Source: Roridomyces roridus
Taxonomy: Eukaryota; Basidiomycota; Agaricomycetes; Agaricales; Mycenaceae
Assembly (NCBI GenBank): GCA_029378245.1
Contig: JARKIF010000047.1
Location: 62,001-126,000 of the forward strand
Length of the DNA: 64,000 bases
Direction of reading: 5' to 3'
The position numbers and the translations under genes are program-made. Every line of letters begins with the position of its first letter. Position 1 is the first letter of the stretch. The notes beneath the pieces are model-generated. The model saw only the letters and a program-made list of their open reading frames with translations, was not told where the DNA came from and searched no databases. Below are positions 11,381 to 21,566 of the stretch, piece after piece.

Positions 11381-12079
11381 TTAGAGGTATTCAAACGAAA
11401 AATTCTCAAACTCCCCAACCGTCCCCTCGGTATTCGTCGGCCCACAAACCATCACACCGACCCTCCACTCTTGTCCCTCCCCTGCCTTTGGCTTCCCATC
11501 CTCATCCACATTGAACGCCCGCACCTCTCTAATCTTGACTAGATCCCCCGGCGCGGGTTTTGCCTCCATGTCGGAGCTATAGGGCGCAAAGTGCTGGCTG
11601 ACGCTAATCAACGGGCCTTCGCGCACGATCTGCATATACAGCGCGTATCCCGAGCCTCCATTAAGCGTAGAAGTCGAATGCTCCGCGGGCGATATAGCCC
11701 AATCCGACCAAGGAGACGTCACCACGCCCCCCGTATACTCCCTCCCCGTCTCAACCTCCACACCAACCTTGATCCAATCTCCCTTTACATCCTCTGTATT
11801 GCCTGCAAGCAGCATCAAACACCCTTGGTCGAATTGCACCCCCCACTCGCCCCGGATCCACACCCCCGCAGAGAAATTCCTCGTCGCGTCGATGGTACGC
11901 GAGAAAAACGCGCCAGTCCGACTGTCGATCGAATCCGGCGGTGGGAGACGCCACCAATCGGTCTTGGGGAGCGCCGTGATGGTGACTTTCTTGCCGTCGG
12001 CAGAGACGAGGTGCGATGTAGCTGGTGGGTTGAGAGTGAAGGTCCCGTCGTCAAAGGATTGGATGGGGTTGGAGCTCAT
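11381..12079 (-). CDS. DUF1349 / enolase-regulation (REE1)-like protein
   Basis: A single-exon protein of 232 residues starting MSSNPIQSFDDGTFTLNPP. The pattern of a tryptophan-rich N-terminal part (TDWWRLPPP, GVWIRGEWGVQFDQGCLML), a central WIKVGVEVETG segment and a VGVMVCGPT block near the end fits the DUF1349 family, a concanavalin A-like beta-sandwich fold that includes yeast Ree1, a regulator of enolase 1. A cytosolic regulatory or sugar-binding role is an inference from the family. The gene is followed at its 3-prime side by the membrane protein gene and lies 82 bases downstream of CWC27 on the same strand. Confidence 0.8.
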   Translation of the reverse strand: MSSNPIQSFDDGTFTLNPPATSHLVSADGKKVTITALPKTDWWRLPPPDSIDSRTGAFFSRTIDATRNFSAGVWIRGEWGVQFDQGCLMLLAGNTEDVKGDWIKVGVEVETGREYTGGVVTSPWSDWAISPAEHSTSTLNGGSGYALYMQIVREGPLISVSQHFAPYSSDMEAKPAPGDLVKIREVRAFNVDEDGKPKAGEGQEWRVGVMVCGPTNTEGTVGEFENFSFEYL

Positions 12080-12161
12080 GGTCGTGGTGGTGAGAGGAGC
12101 GGAGGAAGCCCGGAGAAATTGATTGCGCGAACGCCATCAAGATAGCTATTTACAGCGATGC

Positions 12162-14199
12162 TCAATACCGCCTTCCTCCACGTCCGCCAGCCTTGGCTTT
12201 CTGCACCCGCTTTCTCTCCCTCTCCTCCTCCTTGGCACGCGCGCCCCTCTGCCTCGGGTCAATGACCTCATAGTCGCGCTCCGCCTTCCGACTCTCCTCG
12301 CCATCATCCTTGGGGAAATGTAGCGCATGTCCCATAAATCCCGCGTCGTCATCGACCTCGATCCCCGGGTCCTCTAACCCCAGCTTCGGAGCCTCGGCAT
12401 CAGCTTCAGCATCCTGCCCGGCCTTCTCCCCATCCTCATCCCCTGCTCCCTCCATCACCTCATCCTCCACCTCCACCCTCGCCAGCTTGCCCCGAAACGC
12501 ACTAAGCGCCTTGAGCACATCACCTTCGTCCCTCCGCTTGCCTTTAGCATGTAAGCCCCGCCCTTTGGCATACCGCCCGAGCTCCTCCTGCAAGTACGAC
12601 GTCTTGGTCTTCTTGGACTTGCGCAACGCCTCCAACTCCTCGTCAGAGTCCCCACCGTCCCGCTTCCGAGCAATGGCGCGGATGTCCGCTTCCATCTTGG
12701 CGATCTCCGCTTGCCGCGAGGTCCTAGCAAAGCTCGTCAGTGCTCATAATCCACTGAGAGAAGAACGCAGAATGTACATCGACGACGCTGCTTCTTGCGC
12801 GTGCTTTTCCCGGATCTTGGTTATATCCCCCTGGTCTCCGTCGGTTTTTTTCTTCTTCTTCTTCGACTCTACGGGCGCCTCTGCAGTCGGCTCCGCTGCA
12901 GCGCGTGGTTTGCTAGCTGCAGCACTGGGTTTGGTCACAAAGTCCGGCAGAGGCACGGCCGCAGCCTGCGGGTCGTCCACCACTACGAATCGAATGAGAA
13001 GGGCCAGGGGAGGGAAAGACGACAGAACGCACAGTCGGGTCGAACGATAGCCTTCTTGGCGATAGTGACAGGCGCAGCTTCCTCATCCTCGCCGAAGCTC
13101 AGTAGCTGCACATTCCTATGAACAGGTAAATGAGGATAATTCGGTGGGGAAGGGGAAGCACGCACTTTTTAGCACCCTTTCGCCTCTCAGCCTCTTCGCG
13201 CTCCCGCTGCGCCTCTTCACGCGCTCGCTGCTGGGCGCGCTTTTCTGCGGCAGTGATACGGGGGACGATATCGTCGTATGGGTTGTCGACTATTCGGATT
13301 GACCGGATTTTTGGGGGACTGGAGGTCGTCAGCAAAGTCGAGAGACTGGTAGACGATATGTACTAGACTGGACGCCCGTTGTCTCCGAGTTCTGTCAAGT
13401 ACTTGATTAGATGGCACGCGGACTGTGGACGAGGGACTCACCCATCTCCCCGATTTTCATTACATCTGGGAGCCAAGTTATAATTCCAAGCTCCGCATGC
13501 AAAAGGGAGACGCACTGTAAATCGTATCTCCCATACACCGACCAAAAACGGTGTGCTTCCCATGTAGCTCGTCTGCGCGATCTACAGAGGCGTTTGGCTT
13601 TAGCGTTGGCGCAAAGTCCACAGACTGCGCTACGCACCGAGGGTGATGATAAATTGCGAGTCATTCGAGTTTTTCGTGCCGTTGTTGGCCATGGCGACGA
13701 TTCCACGATGAGGGAGGCGGAGTCGAGGGTGTATCTCATCCTCGAAGGGTTCTGTAGTCGTCCGTCAGGGATCACGAATGGGAGGTCACTGAGAGACAGA
13801 CCTCCGTAGACGGATTCTCCACCGCCGCCGGTACCCGTCTTGTCTCCCGTCTGCACCAGAAAGCCAGGGACGACACTGTTTGTGTGCTTGTCAATGCCCG
13901 CTACACTCCCGAGTCGAAGGCCGTTGCGCACCGATGGAATATCACATTGTCATAGTACCCTGAAGAGAGTCGAATCCAAGTCAGCCCCGCACGCAGAGCT
14001 CCGGTGAACTCACAGACCCTCCAAGGCCAGCTGGATGAAATTTCGGCATGTCTTGGGCGTTTCCTGGGATGGGGATTTCGGTTTCGAGAGGCTGTGAGAG
14101 GAGAGGAGGTGAGGTGAGGAATACCTTTGACCAGAGCTCGACGTCAATCTCCCCGACTGTGGTGTCGATTATAACGCGTCCGTTTGTTGGGAGAGCCAT
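12162..14199 (-). CDS. CWC27: Peptidyl-prolyl cis-trans isomerase CWC27 (spliceosomal cyclophilin)
   Basis: A multi-exon gene. The first exon encodes MALPTNGRVIIDTTVGEIDV and ELWSK. Later exons give ETPKTCRNFIQLALEGYYDN, VIFHR, VVPGFLVQTGDKTGTGGGG, FIITL, ADELHGKHTVFGR, NGRPVY and KIRSIRIVDNPYDDIVPRIT. These are the cyclophilin domain (catalytic FHR arginine visible) and the characteristic CWC27 linker. The C-terminal half is charged and low-complexity, with QRAREEAQREREEAERRK and a terminal DYEVIDPRQRGARAKEEER, as in CWC27 orthologues. The protein belongs to the NineTeen-complex-associated group of the activated spliceosome. Its start codon lies only 92 bases from the divergent F-box B start. 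Confidence 0.88.
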
Positions 14200-14291
14200 G
14201 CTGGAGGAGAGCGCGCGTACGTAAGCATCACGTGAACAGAATCCCTGGCCTCTGCAATCTCCGCCCCTAATTCTCTTTGAATTCTCTCGCA
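14200..14291. promoter_or_regulatory. 92-bp divergent promoter of CWC27 and F-box B
   Basis: CWC27 (minus) and F-box B (plus) start 92 bases apart, so both promoters and 5-prime leaders must overlap. The sequence from about 14203 (ggagagcgcgcgtacgtaa) is also found upstream of the broken F-box C at about 19327. The edge of the duplicated module therefore falls within a few bases of the CWC27 start codon. The region contains a cacgtg E-box-like hexamer. No other site is claimed. Confidence 0.55.
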
Positions 14292-15848
14292 ATGCAAGAC
14301 CCACGACTACATTCCCTTTTGTACTCCAACGAGCCCCCAGAATCACCTGATGCGCCCGCTATCCAATCCGCCATGTCTGATATAGACCAGCGTATATCTG
14401 CGCTGGACCTCGAAATTTCGGGCTTGCAGAGCCGTCTGGGTGAGCTGCAAGAGGCACGCAGCGCTCTAATTCGTAGCCGCGAACAGTACAAGGTCATTCT
14501 CTCTCCTCTGCGACGGCTGCCAACGGAGACGCTCGGGGAGATCTTCGTTCAGACGATCCCTTCCATGCGGGATTTGGACAAGTGGAACGGGTTTGGGATG
14601 AACCAAAGCCCTTGGGTCTTGACTCATGTGTGCAGCCGTTGGAGAGAAATTGCTATCTCATTACCGTCGTTGTGGTCCTTGATCTATGTGGACCAGCGAT
14701 ACCCTCTCGCAGCAGCCGAGACACAGGTTCAGCGCGCGAAAACTCTCAGGGTTCACATCCACGGCCGAATTGGATACGATCTGGAACCAATCTCAGAGAC
14801 TCGCATCCTCGAGTACCTCATCAGCCATTCAGCCCGATGGGAGGAATTCAGTATCGAAATGACGGACGATTTCGATATTCTCCTTCCCACTCTTCGCGAT
14901 CAAGTCCCGCTGTTACGCAGGCTGTCGCTGGAATGGGACGAGGACCTGTATATTGCGGACCCGGAAGACTCAATCGACTACTTTGAGACGGCAACTTCTC
15001 TGGTAGACCTCCGCCTCCGCCATCGAGGGAATCCCATTTCCTTCTCCCCTCCACTGCAGCAGCTCACACGATATCATGTCGACGCACCATGGGAAACACA
15101 CCAGCAAATTCTAAGCGTGAGCCCTGCTCTTGTCGAGGCTCACATCAGCGTCGCACACGGGTGGGAATGGTCGGGTACTGAGAAAATCGAATTACGGCAC
15201 CTTCAATGCCTGTATGTGTCATGGACAGAAATCGTCCAGTCCCTGCATGTGCCGGTTCTGGAACAGGTCACTTTTCACCTCTGCTCAACCGACAATGAAC
15301 TCAGTCTCGGTTTCGACGAGTTCATGGCAGTAACCTCTGTGACCGTCCGAAGACTTGGCCTGCGCGGTCTGCCTCAGGCAGATGTAGCTCAGGCAATCAT
15401 GGATGGATACCCATCAGTGACCGAGTTGGCTATCCTCATCTCCGGCGGCGACGATTACCATTTCGACGACGAGGACTCAAACGAAGTTGACAGCGAGACA
15501 GAGGAGCACGCCCTAATTCCCGATTCCCTGATTTCCCTCCTCGACTTTTCATTTTCTCGTGATAGATTACCTCACCTTACCCACCTTCACCTGGCGTTTG
15601 AAGACGAACTGCCGTTGGATTATGAGGTGTACGCTGGAATGTTGGGATCCCGCTGGACGGACGATCATCATCTAGCGCTTCGGGTCGCGACTTTGCAAAT
15701 GTCGTCCTGGGCTCCGCATAAGCCGAGCCCTGACGTACGCCACAAATTCGACGTGCTCCGCAGAAGTGGATTGTATTTTTCGATGGACTATGATGGGCAC
15801 GTATTAGATCGTCTGGGATCTTGGTTGTGTCAGCCAACATGGTGTTAG
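14292..15848 (+). CDS. F-box-like protein B
   Basis: Single exon, 518 residues, the same length as F-box A and nearly identical to it. The start at 14292 (MQDPRLHSLLYSNEPPES) is the first ATG; an upstream TTG in frame is not used in related genes. A coiled coil covers residues 30-66 or so. The F-box-like motif is SPLRRLPTETLGEIF at 71-85, followed by SPWVLTHVCSRWREIAIS and an LRR-like C-terminal half (IELRHLQCLYVSW, VRRLGLRGLPQADVAQ), ending WLCQPTWC. An acidic stretch DDEDSNEVDSETEEH lies near residue 400. It is a presumed SCF adaptor, divergent from CWC27 and convergent with P450 copy 2. Confidence 0.85.
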   Translation: MQDPRLHSLLYSNEPPESPDAPAIQSAMSDIDQRISALDLEISGLQSRLGELQEARSALIRSREQYKVILSPLRRLPTETLGEIFVQTIPSMRDLDKWNGFGMNQSPWVLTHVCSRWREIAISLPSLWSLIYVDQRYPLAAAETQVQRAKTLRVHIHGRIGYDLEPISETRILEYLISHSARWEEFSIEMTDDFDILLPTLRDQVPLLRRLSLEWDEDLYIADPEDSIDYFETATSLVDLRLRHRGNPISFSPPLQQLTRYHVDAPWETHQQILSVSPALVEAHISVAHGWEWSGTEKIELRHLQCLYVSWTEIVQSLHVPVLEQVTFHLCSTDNELSLGFDEFMAVTSVTVRRLGLRGLPQADVAQAIMDGYPSVTELAILISGGDDYHFDDEDSNEVDSETEEHALIPDSLISLLDFSFSRDRLPHLTHLHLAFEDELPLDYEVYAGMLGSRWTDDHHLALRVATLQMSSWAPHKPSPDVRHKFDVLRRSGLYFSMDYDGHVLDRLGSWLCQPTWC

Positions 15849-16311
15849 TGCTCGTATGTGCTGAAGTTCTTGTGCGATCCTTCCCATTAACAGTGATTTA
15901 ACAGCGCAGTTACGCGGTGCCCTACAGGTAGGGCCGCATAAATTCTGTGATTTGTTCGTTGAGGCACCCAAGAATTGCTTCCTTACGTAGTCTTGCGACG
16001 CGGGTCTGATCTCTTATGGTACCATTGTTGATATATCTCGCAGACGACCAGACATGGGTTGAGTATCGACTTGTTGGTGTTGTCGGATGACTCCAGCTTC
16101 GCTTCATCTCTCGATGCCTGCCAGAATCCAGATGCACGTTTAGGTAGGCAGATGCTACAGACATATGACTCCGTCAAGGATTTCACGGAAGAACACACCA
16201 ATCCTACATACGTCAAAACCGTCGCAAACCTCTTGAACTCTTTTTACAACGAAATGCTAGGGAAAATCACCAATCTCCTCTCAGTTCCAGTCAGCAAATA
16301 AAATCCTACAA
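15849..16311. repeat. Duplicated spacer between F-box B and P450 copy 2
   Basis: The counterpart of 6025-6618 (inverted) and 21022-21566 (direct). It contains only the two converging 3-prime ends. It shares gtgttagtgctcg after the F-box stop and tcagttccagtcagcaaa before the P450 stop. No independent gene is supported. Confidence 0.6.
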
Positions 16312-18501
16312 TTAAACAGACCCATCCTGATCCGCCGTGGACTGAATCAAAGCCTCCGCATCTTTCGACCGGGGTTTGATAGAGCATTCAAAAGGCTGCG
16401 GCATTCTGTCCATCTCTCATCGGTATCTTGAAAAAAAATCAACCACTGGGAGACACGCACACAATGATTCTCTCAAAATATTCGTAGCTTGGCTCGACCA
16501 GCTCCCCATCCTTTCCTACCGCCTTTGTGATGTCGAATGTGGCAAGGAGGGAAGCTATGGTGATCCAGATCGAGGCAGCCGCCATGTGTCGTCCGGGACA
16601 AATTCTGCTCAATAGTAGCATCCTGATACTAGAGAGCTCAGAGATGCAAATATACCTTCTACCAAAACCGAATGTTGCTGCCTCGGGCCCTTGAATAGCA
16701 GGATTTAATTTCCCATCCAGCAAGAAGCGTTCGGGCTTGAAAGCGTGTGGATCGGGATAGAAGTGCTAGGATGTCGTCAGTTTCCTGAATGCATCCGGCG
16801 AGCTGGTACTCACTTCGTCATGTAAGACAGCCCTGTGATGAACCCGGATGAGGACTGGATTCTAATGTCGAGTTTCACCACTCACCAAGTATTGATTATG
16901 ACGGTCGAACCTCTTGGGATCCTATACCCTTTGTATTCGTCTTCCACAGCAATGAAGTGGGCAACACCTAGATAACCGTTAGAACAAACTCACATATGAG
17001 ACACGGGTGCTTACCAAGTGGCAATGCAGGCTGCCACCGAAGAACCTCCTTCACCAGGGCGGAAACAAACGGTAAATATGGTTCGTCGTCGAAGTCCGGT
17101 AAATGACCCTTCCTGACGACCGAGTCGATTTCTGCTTGTGCTTTCCTCTGCGCTTCGGGGTTGTAGAGCATTGCCAAGATAAAGGTACTGAGCGCTGAAA
17201 CAATCGTGTCTGTCCCCGCGGCATACATCATCGCAGCTGTATCTTTGATCGCCTGCTCTTTTCCCGGAAACTCATCCAGATTTTGAAGGGTTGCAGCAGT
17301 GAATGAATACGGAGCGTGCCCGGATGTCTATTTGCATAAGAAATGAATCCCACATATTCAACTTCACTCACAATTCTGCGCTTGGCCTCCGCAAATGGTT
17401 TCTCCAACATATTTTGAGACAGTATCTTACTCTCCCTTGCAAGTCGTTGAAATCCAGATCCCGGAAACCAGTACGGTATATATTTCAATAATGGCAGCGA
17501 ATCCTAAAACACAAGAATGAAAAATGCATGATTGTGTTGAATATTTGGACTTACGACGAGAAATTTTCCGGGAACCAGAGCCTCTGTGACAGAAGCGAGT
17601 CCATCTTCGGCAAGTCTCACGTATGGGTCGTCCTTCGCGGCCACGTCGATTCCATACGCGGCACCCATGATGATACTTCCAGTCATGCTGCTAAACGTTG
17701 AAAAGTGTCATGGTAGCAAAGGCACAATGTACGCACTGCCGCAAGTGGGCCATGATACCTGCAGGCTCATGAAGCAAGCGCCGAAGAAGTTGGTGTGTGG
17801 TTGAGAGTTGTCTGGGAAGAAACTTCTTTGAAGCTTCGGCGTGAAACACAGTGTGGAAAAGGCGCCGCCGAGTGCGCCTGAGCAAAAGGTTCAGCTTGCA
17901 AGATTACACCAGTGAGTACTTGCCAGCGGTCTCCTGTAAGAAAAGTGAATAAGCTTTCCAAATTTACCCGCTTGCATACCATATTTCATTATCGCTGGTG
18001 CGAAGTTCAATAATATCATGGGAAGAAAACGGCGGCCATACAGAAGATGAACTCCCATCCCATCAGCTCGTTGACCATTAGCAGGCGTGCTCTGTGAATT
18101 CAGGGACTTGAATAGCGCAAAGGAATGTTGGTCGGTGAACTCTCTGACCTGTCGGAATATATGGCAGATCTCTTGTCGAGTAGATTGACCGCCGCCTCCA
18201 TGGAGGAAAGGATTATGATCGATCGACCAGCAATATCCACATGAATAATATCAGAGTCTGTAAGAGAAAGTTCTCTTCAGTATGGACTAGTAGTTGGACT
18301 GGAAATACCTGACTTGCCGTAGAGTTTGCTCCATTCCATATAAATCTTCCAGACGGAAACCGAGGGATGATTGAAGAGATTTCCTAGGAGAGGAAGCTTG
18401 GGCGGGCCGGGAGGGAGGGGCAACCGCGAGCGCTTGCGAAGTAAGAGCACCGTAAAGAGCACGGTAGCAAGAAGGATCGAATTGAGGGGGTTGAGTAACA
18501 T
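16312..18501 (-). CDS. Cytochrome P450, copy 2
   Basis: A microsomal P450 with the same exon plan as copy 1, intact by hand splicing. It starts MLLNPLNSILLATVLFTVLL (membrane anchor), then LPLPPGPPKLPLLGN. It carries the helix C WRTRRRLFHTVFHAEASKK, AAGTDT in the I-helix, EVLRWQPALPLG in the K-helix, HFYPDPHAFKPERF, and the haem loop FGFGRRICPGRHMA. It ends CSIKPRSKDAEALIQSTADQ. Very small exons occur at 17980-17994 (15 nt) and 17924-17933 (10 nt). The intron after the 10-nt exon starts with gcaagt. Intron 1 also appears to start with GC (tacg|gcaagt, intron from 18317), where copy 1 has GT; a GT nine bases further on is also in frame and would add three residues. The substrate is unknown. 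Confidence 0.88.
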
Positions 18502-19326
18502 GTCCGGTGAGCTGGGGATGTCATCCAGGTTCGGGACAGAATGGTTGCATATTTATACAAGTCTCTCCATCGCACCCGCGGGTCATGAGGACCTTGATGA
18601 CGCTGACTGGACCAATGCACATTACGTTGAGATCCAATCTTGGGGCAGAAAGACTGAGGCGTCTGGCTGCAACGATTGGAGCCGGTGTTCCATTCGACCA
18701 CGAACCTTAACAATCTTGAACCATGGGTAATAGAGGGATAAGTATACCGAGAGCGTACGGAATGCACAAAGCCGCTGGTGCGAACCAACGGTGACAGCGC
18801 CGCGGAGCCACGAATCGTGACGACTGTCAAACAATACTTGTCTCGAAACATCATAGGAGTCACTTGAGGATCGCGGGAATCTTGAATTATGGGAGACTTT
18901 GCGGCGCAAAGAGAGCGGAGGGTTTACCGGTGGACGGATGAAATACTTTCCTCCGAATAGCCCAAGGCGTTACTGAGTTACTTCCAGTTAACTCACGTAA
19001 CTGAAGAGCATTATTGCGCAGAAGGAGGAGGAGATGACGTGGGATTTGACTGTGTACCCGGAGAACGGACAGGATGATATGCTCAGGCACGAGATGTAGC
19101 GGCCAAGTGGATGAATCATGAGAGTCGGCCCAAATACGCTTCGCTGAGAGTCCGCGAAGCCAAGTATGAGAATATGGTATTCTCCGAACGCGAAGCCACG
19201 CCACCGCCCGTGGGATTTTCAAGCGGACCTCGCCGCAGTACACGACGGAAGAAGCAGGTGATTCAAACAAAATTAGAAGCAAGATCTGACAGAGGGTACG
19301 GACCGTATGGTGTTGCATGCACGGTG
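18502..19326. repeat. P450 copy 2 upstream region, duplicated upstream of copy 3
   Basis: This stretch matches 23766-24550 over most of its length. Shared blocks include the sequence around gagcgtacggaatgcacaaagccgctg and gagtcggcccaaa. Open frames inside it differ between the two copies and look non-coding. It carries the promoter of P450 copy 2. Confidence 0.55.
18551..18558 (-). promoter_or_regulatory. TATA box of P450 copy 2
   Basis: On the minus strand the sequence tataaatatgcaaccattc lies about 50 bases upstream of the ATG at 18501. The same element is conserved upstream of copy 3. In copy 1 the corresponding position reads ttcaaatacgcagcgattc, so the TATA core is altered there. Confidence 0.55.
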
Positions 19327-19967
19327 GGAGGAGAGAGCGCGTACGTAATCATCACTTGCACAGAACTGCCATCTCTGCCCCTAATTCTCTCGCAATGCAA
19401 GACACACAGCTCCATTCTCTCTTGCACTCCGACGAGCCCCCAGAATTATTCGATGGCAGGGCAGCTGCACGACGCCCGCACTGCTCTCATCCTTCACGGT
19501 AGTCGCGAATAGCACAAGGCCATTCTCTCCCCTCTGCGACGCCTGTCCGAGTCCTTGCATCCGAGATCTGTACAGTTTGGGATGAACCAAATCCCAAGTT
19601 GGGTCTTGAACCACCCATGTGTGCAGCCGTTGGAGGGAAATCGCCATCTCCATTCCGTCGTTGTGGACTTTCATATATTATATGTGGACTACAGATACCC
19701 GTTGGGGCAGCCGAGATGCAGGTTCGGCGCCCGAAAACTCTCGGGGTCAACCTCCGAACTGGATACGGTCTGGGACCAATCTCAGAGACTCGCATCCTCG
19801 AGTACCTCATCGGCCATTCTACTTACCCCATGGAGGAAAAGTTCAGTATCGAAATACGGACAATTTCGATATATATTCTCCTTTCCACTCTTCGCGATCA
19901 AGTCCCGCTGTTACGCAGGCTGTCGCTACAATGGGATGTACACCACAGTACCGTGGACCCGGAAGAA

Positions 19968-20918
19968 CATCAGGAAAAAGCCACCTGGTTAGGTAGCACT
20001 CCCGAGTCTCCGGAGGCTCAGTAGCCCGGTAGTCAAGTACCCCCTTACTGTGTACTACCAAGCTGCCTCCAACTGCTACCAGTGCTACTGAACAGCGGGC
20101 TACTGAGGCTACTGTGACTCCAGTGCAGGGAGGAGCTGACCCTAACAGAATTCACAAGGTTCAAAAGAAACACTGGGTACTGCTGCTATTCTACTGGAGT
20201 GACCAAGGTCAGATTGAGTTGGGAATTTAATTAAAGGAATGCAAGCGGCGGGACTCGAACTCAGGACATTTGCAAAAGACAAGTAATATTAAGAGACAAC
20301 TAAACAACTACACTAAGTACGCATTGCAGATGGTGTGCATGTCTGTTCCACATCATTGTCTCTCCAACCACAACTACTTACCTCTGGAAAATATATATCC
20401 TGTAGTGAATTTGAACTGGATGTGGAAGTTGAAAGCACAGGCACAAGACTGAGCTCAAGTAGAAGTTGGCCTGTTAGCCAATGTCTTCACTGTTACTTTA
20501 ACTTACTTAGGCAAGGTCATTTTTGTTAGTGAGGTGGATGTACACATTGAATCATTTGGGCACTCTGTAAGGAGGTTTCATCCAGAGGGATGAGAAAATG
20601 AGGCAAACAAGTGCTATCAGCCAGCCAGCCCAATGCTATAAAAATGCTATTGTTTCTACCAAGTCAACACAGGCAGGCAATCAAGTGCTACTGAGACATT
20701 AGTGTAAAGCTATCCGGGCTACTGAGTTTGAGGGCGTAGCTATCTAAGCTACTGGGTTAGAGGGTATGGTTACTGAAGCTACCAAGTGCTACTGGACTCC
20801 CCACTCAGAGCTACCAAGAGCTACTGAGCTGCGCACTCAATGCTACCATGGCTACTGGAGCTATCAGACCTACCTACCGCTTGGTGGGAGCTACCTAACA
20901 AAAGTGTGTTTCCTGATG
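19968..20918. mobile_element. 951-bp transposon with terminal inverted repeats
   Basis: The left end reads CATCAGGAAA, then after a short gap GTTAGGTAGC. The right end read inward on the other strand is CATCAGGAAA, short gap, GTTAGGTAGC. The insertion splits the F-box codons that read ggaagaatcaatc in F-box A. The flanks ggaagaa and aatcaatc imply a short target duplication of AA (or GAA). The interior has many gctactga and ctacca repeats and a tRNA-like segment. No transposase frame is present, so the element is non-autonomous. Confidence 0.7.
20245..20325 (-). ncRNA. tRNA-derived (SINE-like) segment inside the transposon
   Basis: On the minus strand an A-box-like tagtgtagttgtttag is followed about 50 bases later by gagttcgagtccc, which closely fits the RNA polymerase III B box. 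The distances suit a tRNA-derived promoter, but I could not fold a full cloverleaf, so this is not called a functional tRNA. Confidence 0.4.
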
Positions 20919-21021
20919 AATCAATCGACTACTTTCAGACGGCAACTTCTCTAGTGGAACTCATCGAGGCAATCCCATTTCTCGTCTGGGATCTTGGCTG
21001 TGTCAGCCGACGTGGTGTTAG

Positions 21022-21566
21022 TGCTCACTGCTCGTATGTGCTGAAGTTCTTGTGCGATCTGTTCCCACTTCTGATAGTGGTTTTACAGTGCATTCACGCG
21101 GTTCCCTCTAGGGCTGCATGGAATCCGTGGTTGCCCACCTGCCTTCGCCCAGTGACCATTTGGTCCCATACAACCGCAGTCATTATCCGCAAAATTCCTT
21201 TTGTGAATCTTGCAACGCGGGTCTGGTAATTTATGACACCATTGCTGATTACTTCGCCGACGACCGCCAGGTCGTACATGACTTGAGTATTGATCGTTCG
21301 TGTCCTGCGATTCCAGCTTGACGTCATCTCTCGATGCCTGCCAGATCCACGTTTAGGGACGCAGATGCTACAGACAAATGCCTCTGTCAAGAAGCTTCTT
21401 CAAAGCTTCATTCATTGACCTTCATGGAAGAACACTCCGATCCTACGTCAAAACCGTCGCGAACCTGATTTTTTACAACGAAATACTAGAGAAAATCGGC
21501 ATTACATGTTACATCTCTTCTCAGTTCCAGCCAGCAAAACAAATTCCTCCAATTCGAAACAGCACC
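21022..21566. repeat. Duplicated spacer between F-box C and P450 copy 3
   Basis: Homologous to 15849-16311 (direct) and 6025-6618 (inverted). It holds 3-prime untranslated sequence only. The copy near 21480-21540 retains the aacgaaatactagagaaaatc and tcagttccagccagc blocks. Confidence 0.6.

Larger units (their letters stand above)
14203..19310. repeat. Segmental duplication unit B (F-box B plus P450 copy 2)
   Basis: About 5.1 kb that corresponds colinearly to 19327-24550. Matching landmarks: the upstream motif gcgcgtacgtaa, the F-box gene, the convergent spacer, the P450 gene, its TATA box, and a P450 upstream region ending near gatctgacagagggtac. The first 4.5 kb of coding content also matches 3715-8260 in inverted orientation. 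Boundaries are by eye and good to some tens of bases. Confidence 0.75.
19394..21021 (+). pseudogene. F-box-like protein C, broken copy
   Basis: It begins like F-box A and B (MQDTQLHSLLHSDEPPE) but lost part of the coiled-coil region and shows several frame changes. It is interrupted at 19968-20918 by a transposon, resumes at 20919 with the bases for SIDYFQTATSLVELIEAI, and then jumps to the last codons (WDLGCVSRRGV region), losing roughly 800 bases of the LRR-like part. The stop-equivalent tag is at 21019-21021. The intact order of the same bases in A and B shows each break clearly. Confidence 0.8.

Noticed and set aside
20245..20325. Functional tRNA gene
   Set aside because: Only the internal promoter boxes are convincing; stems do not pair over a full cloverleaf, and the segment is inside a transposon.
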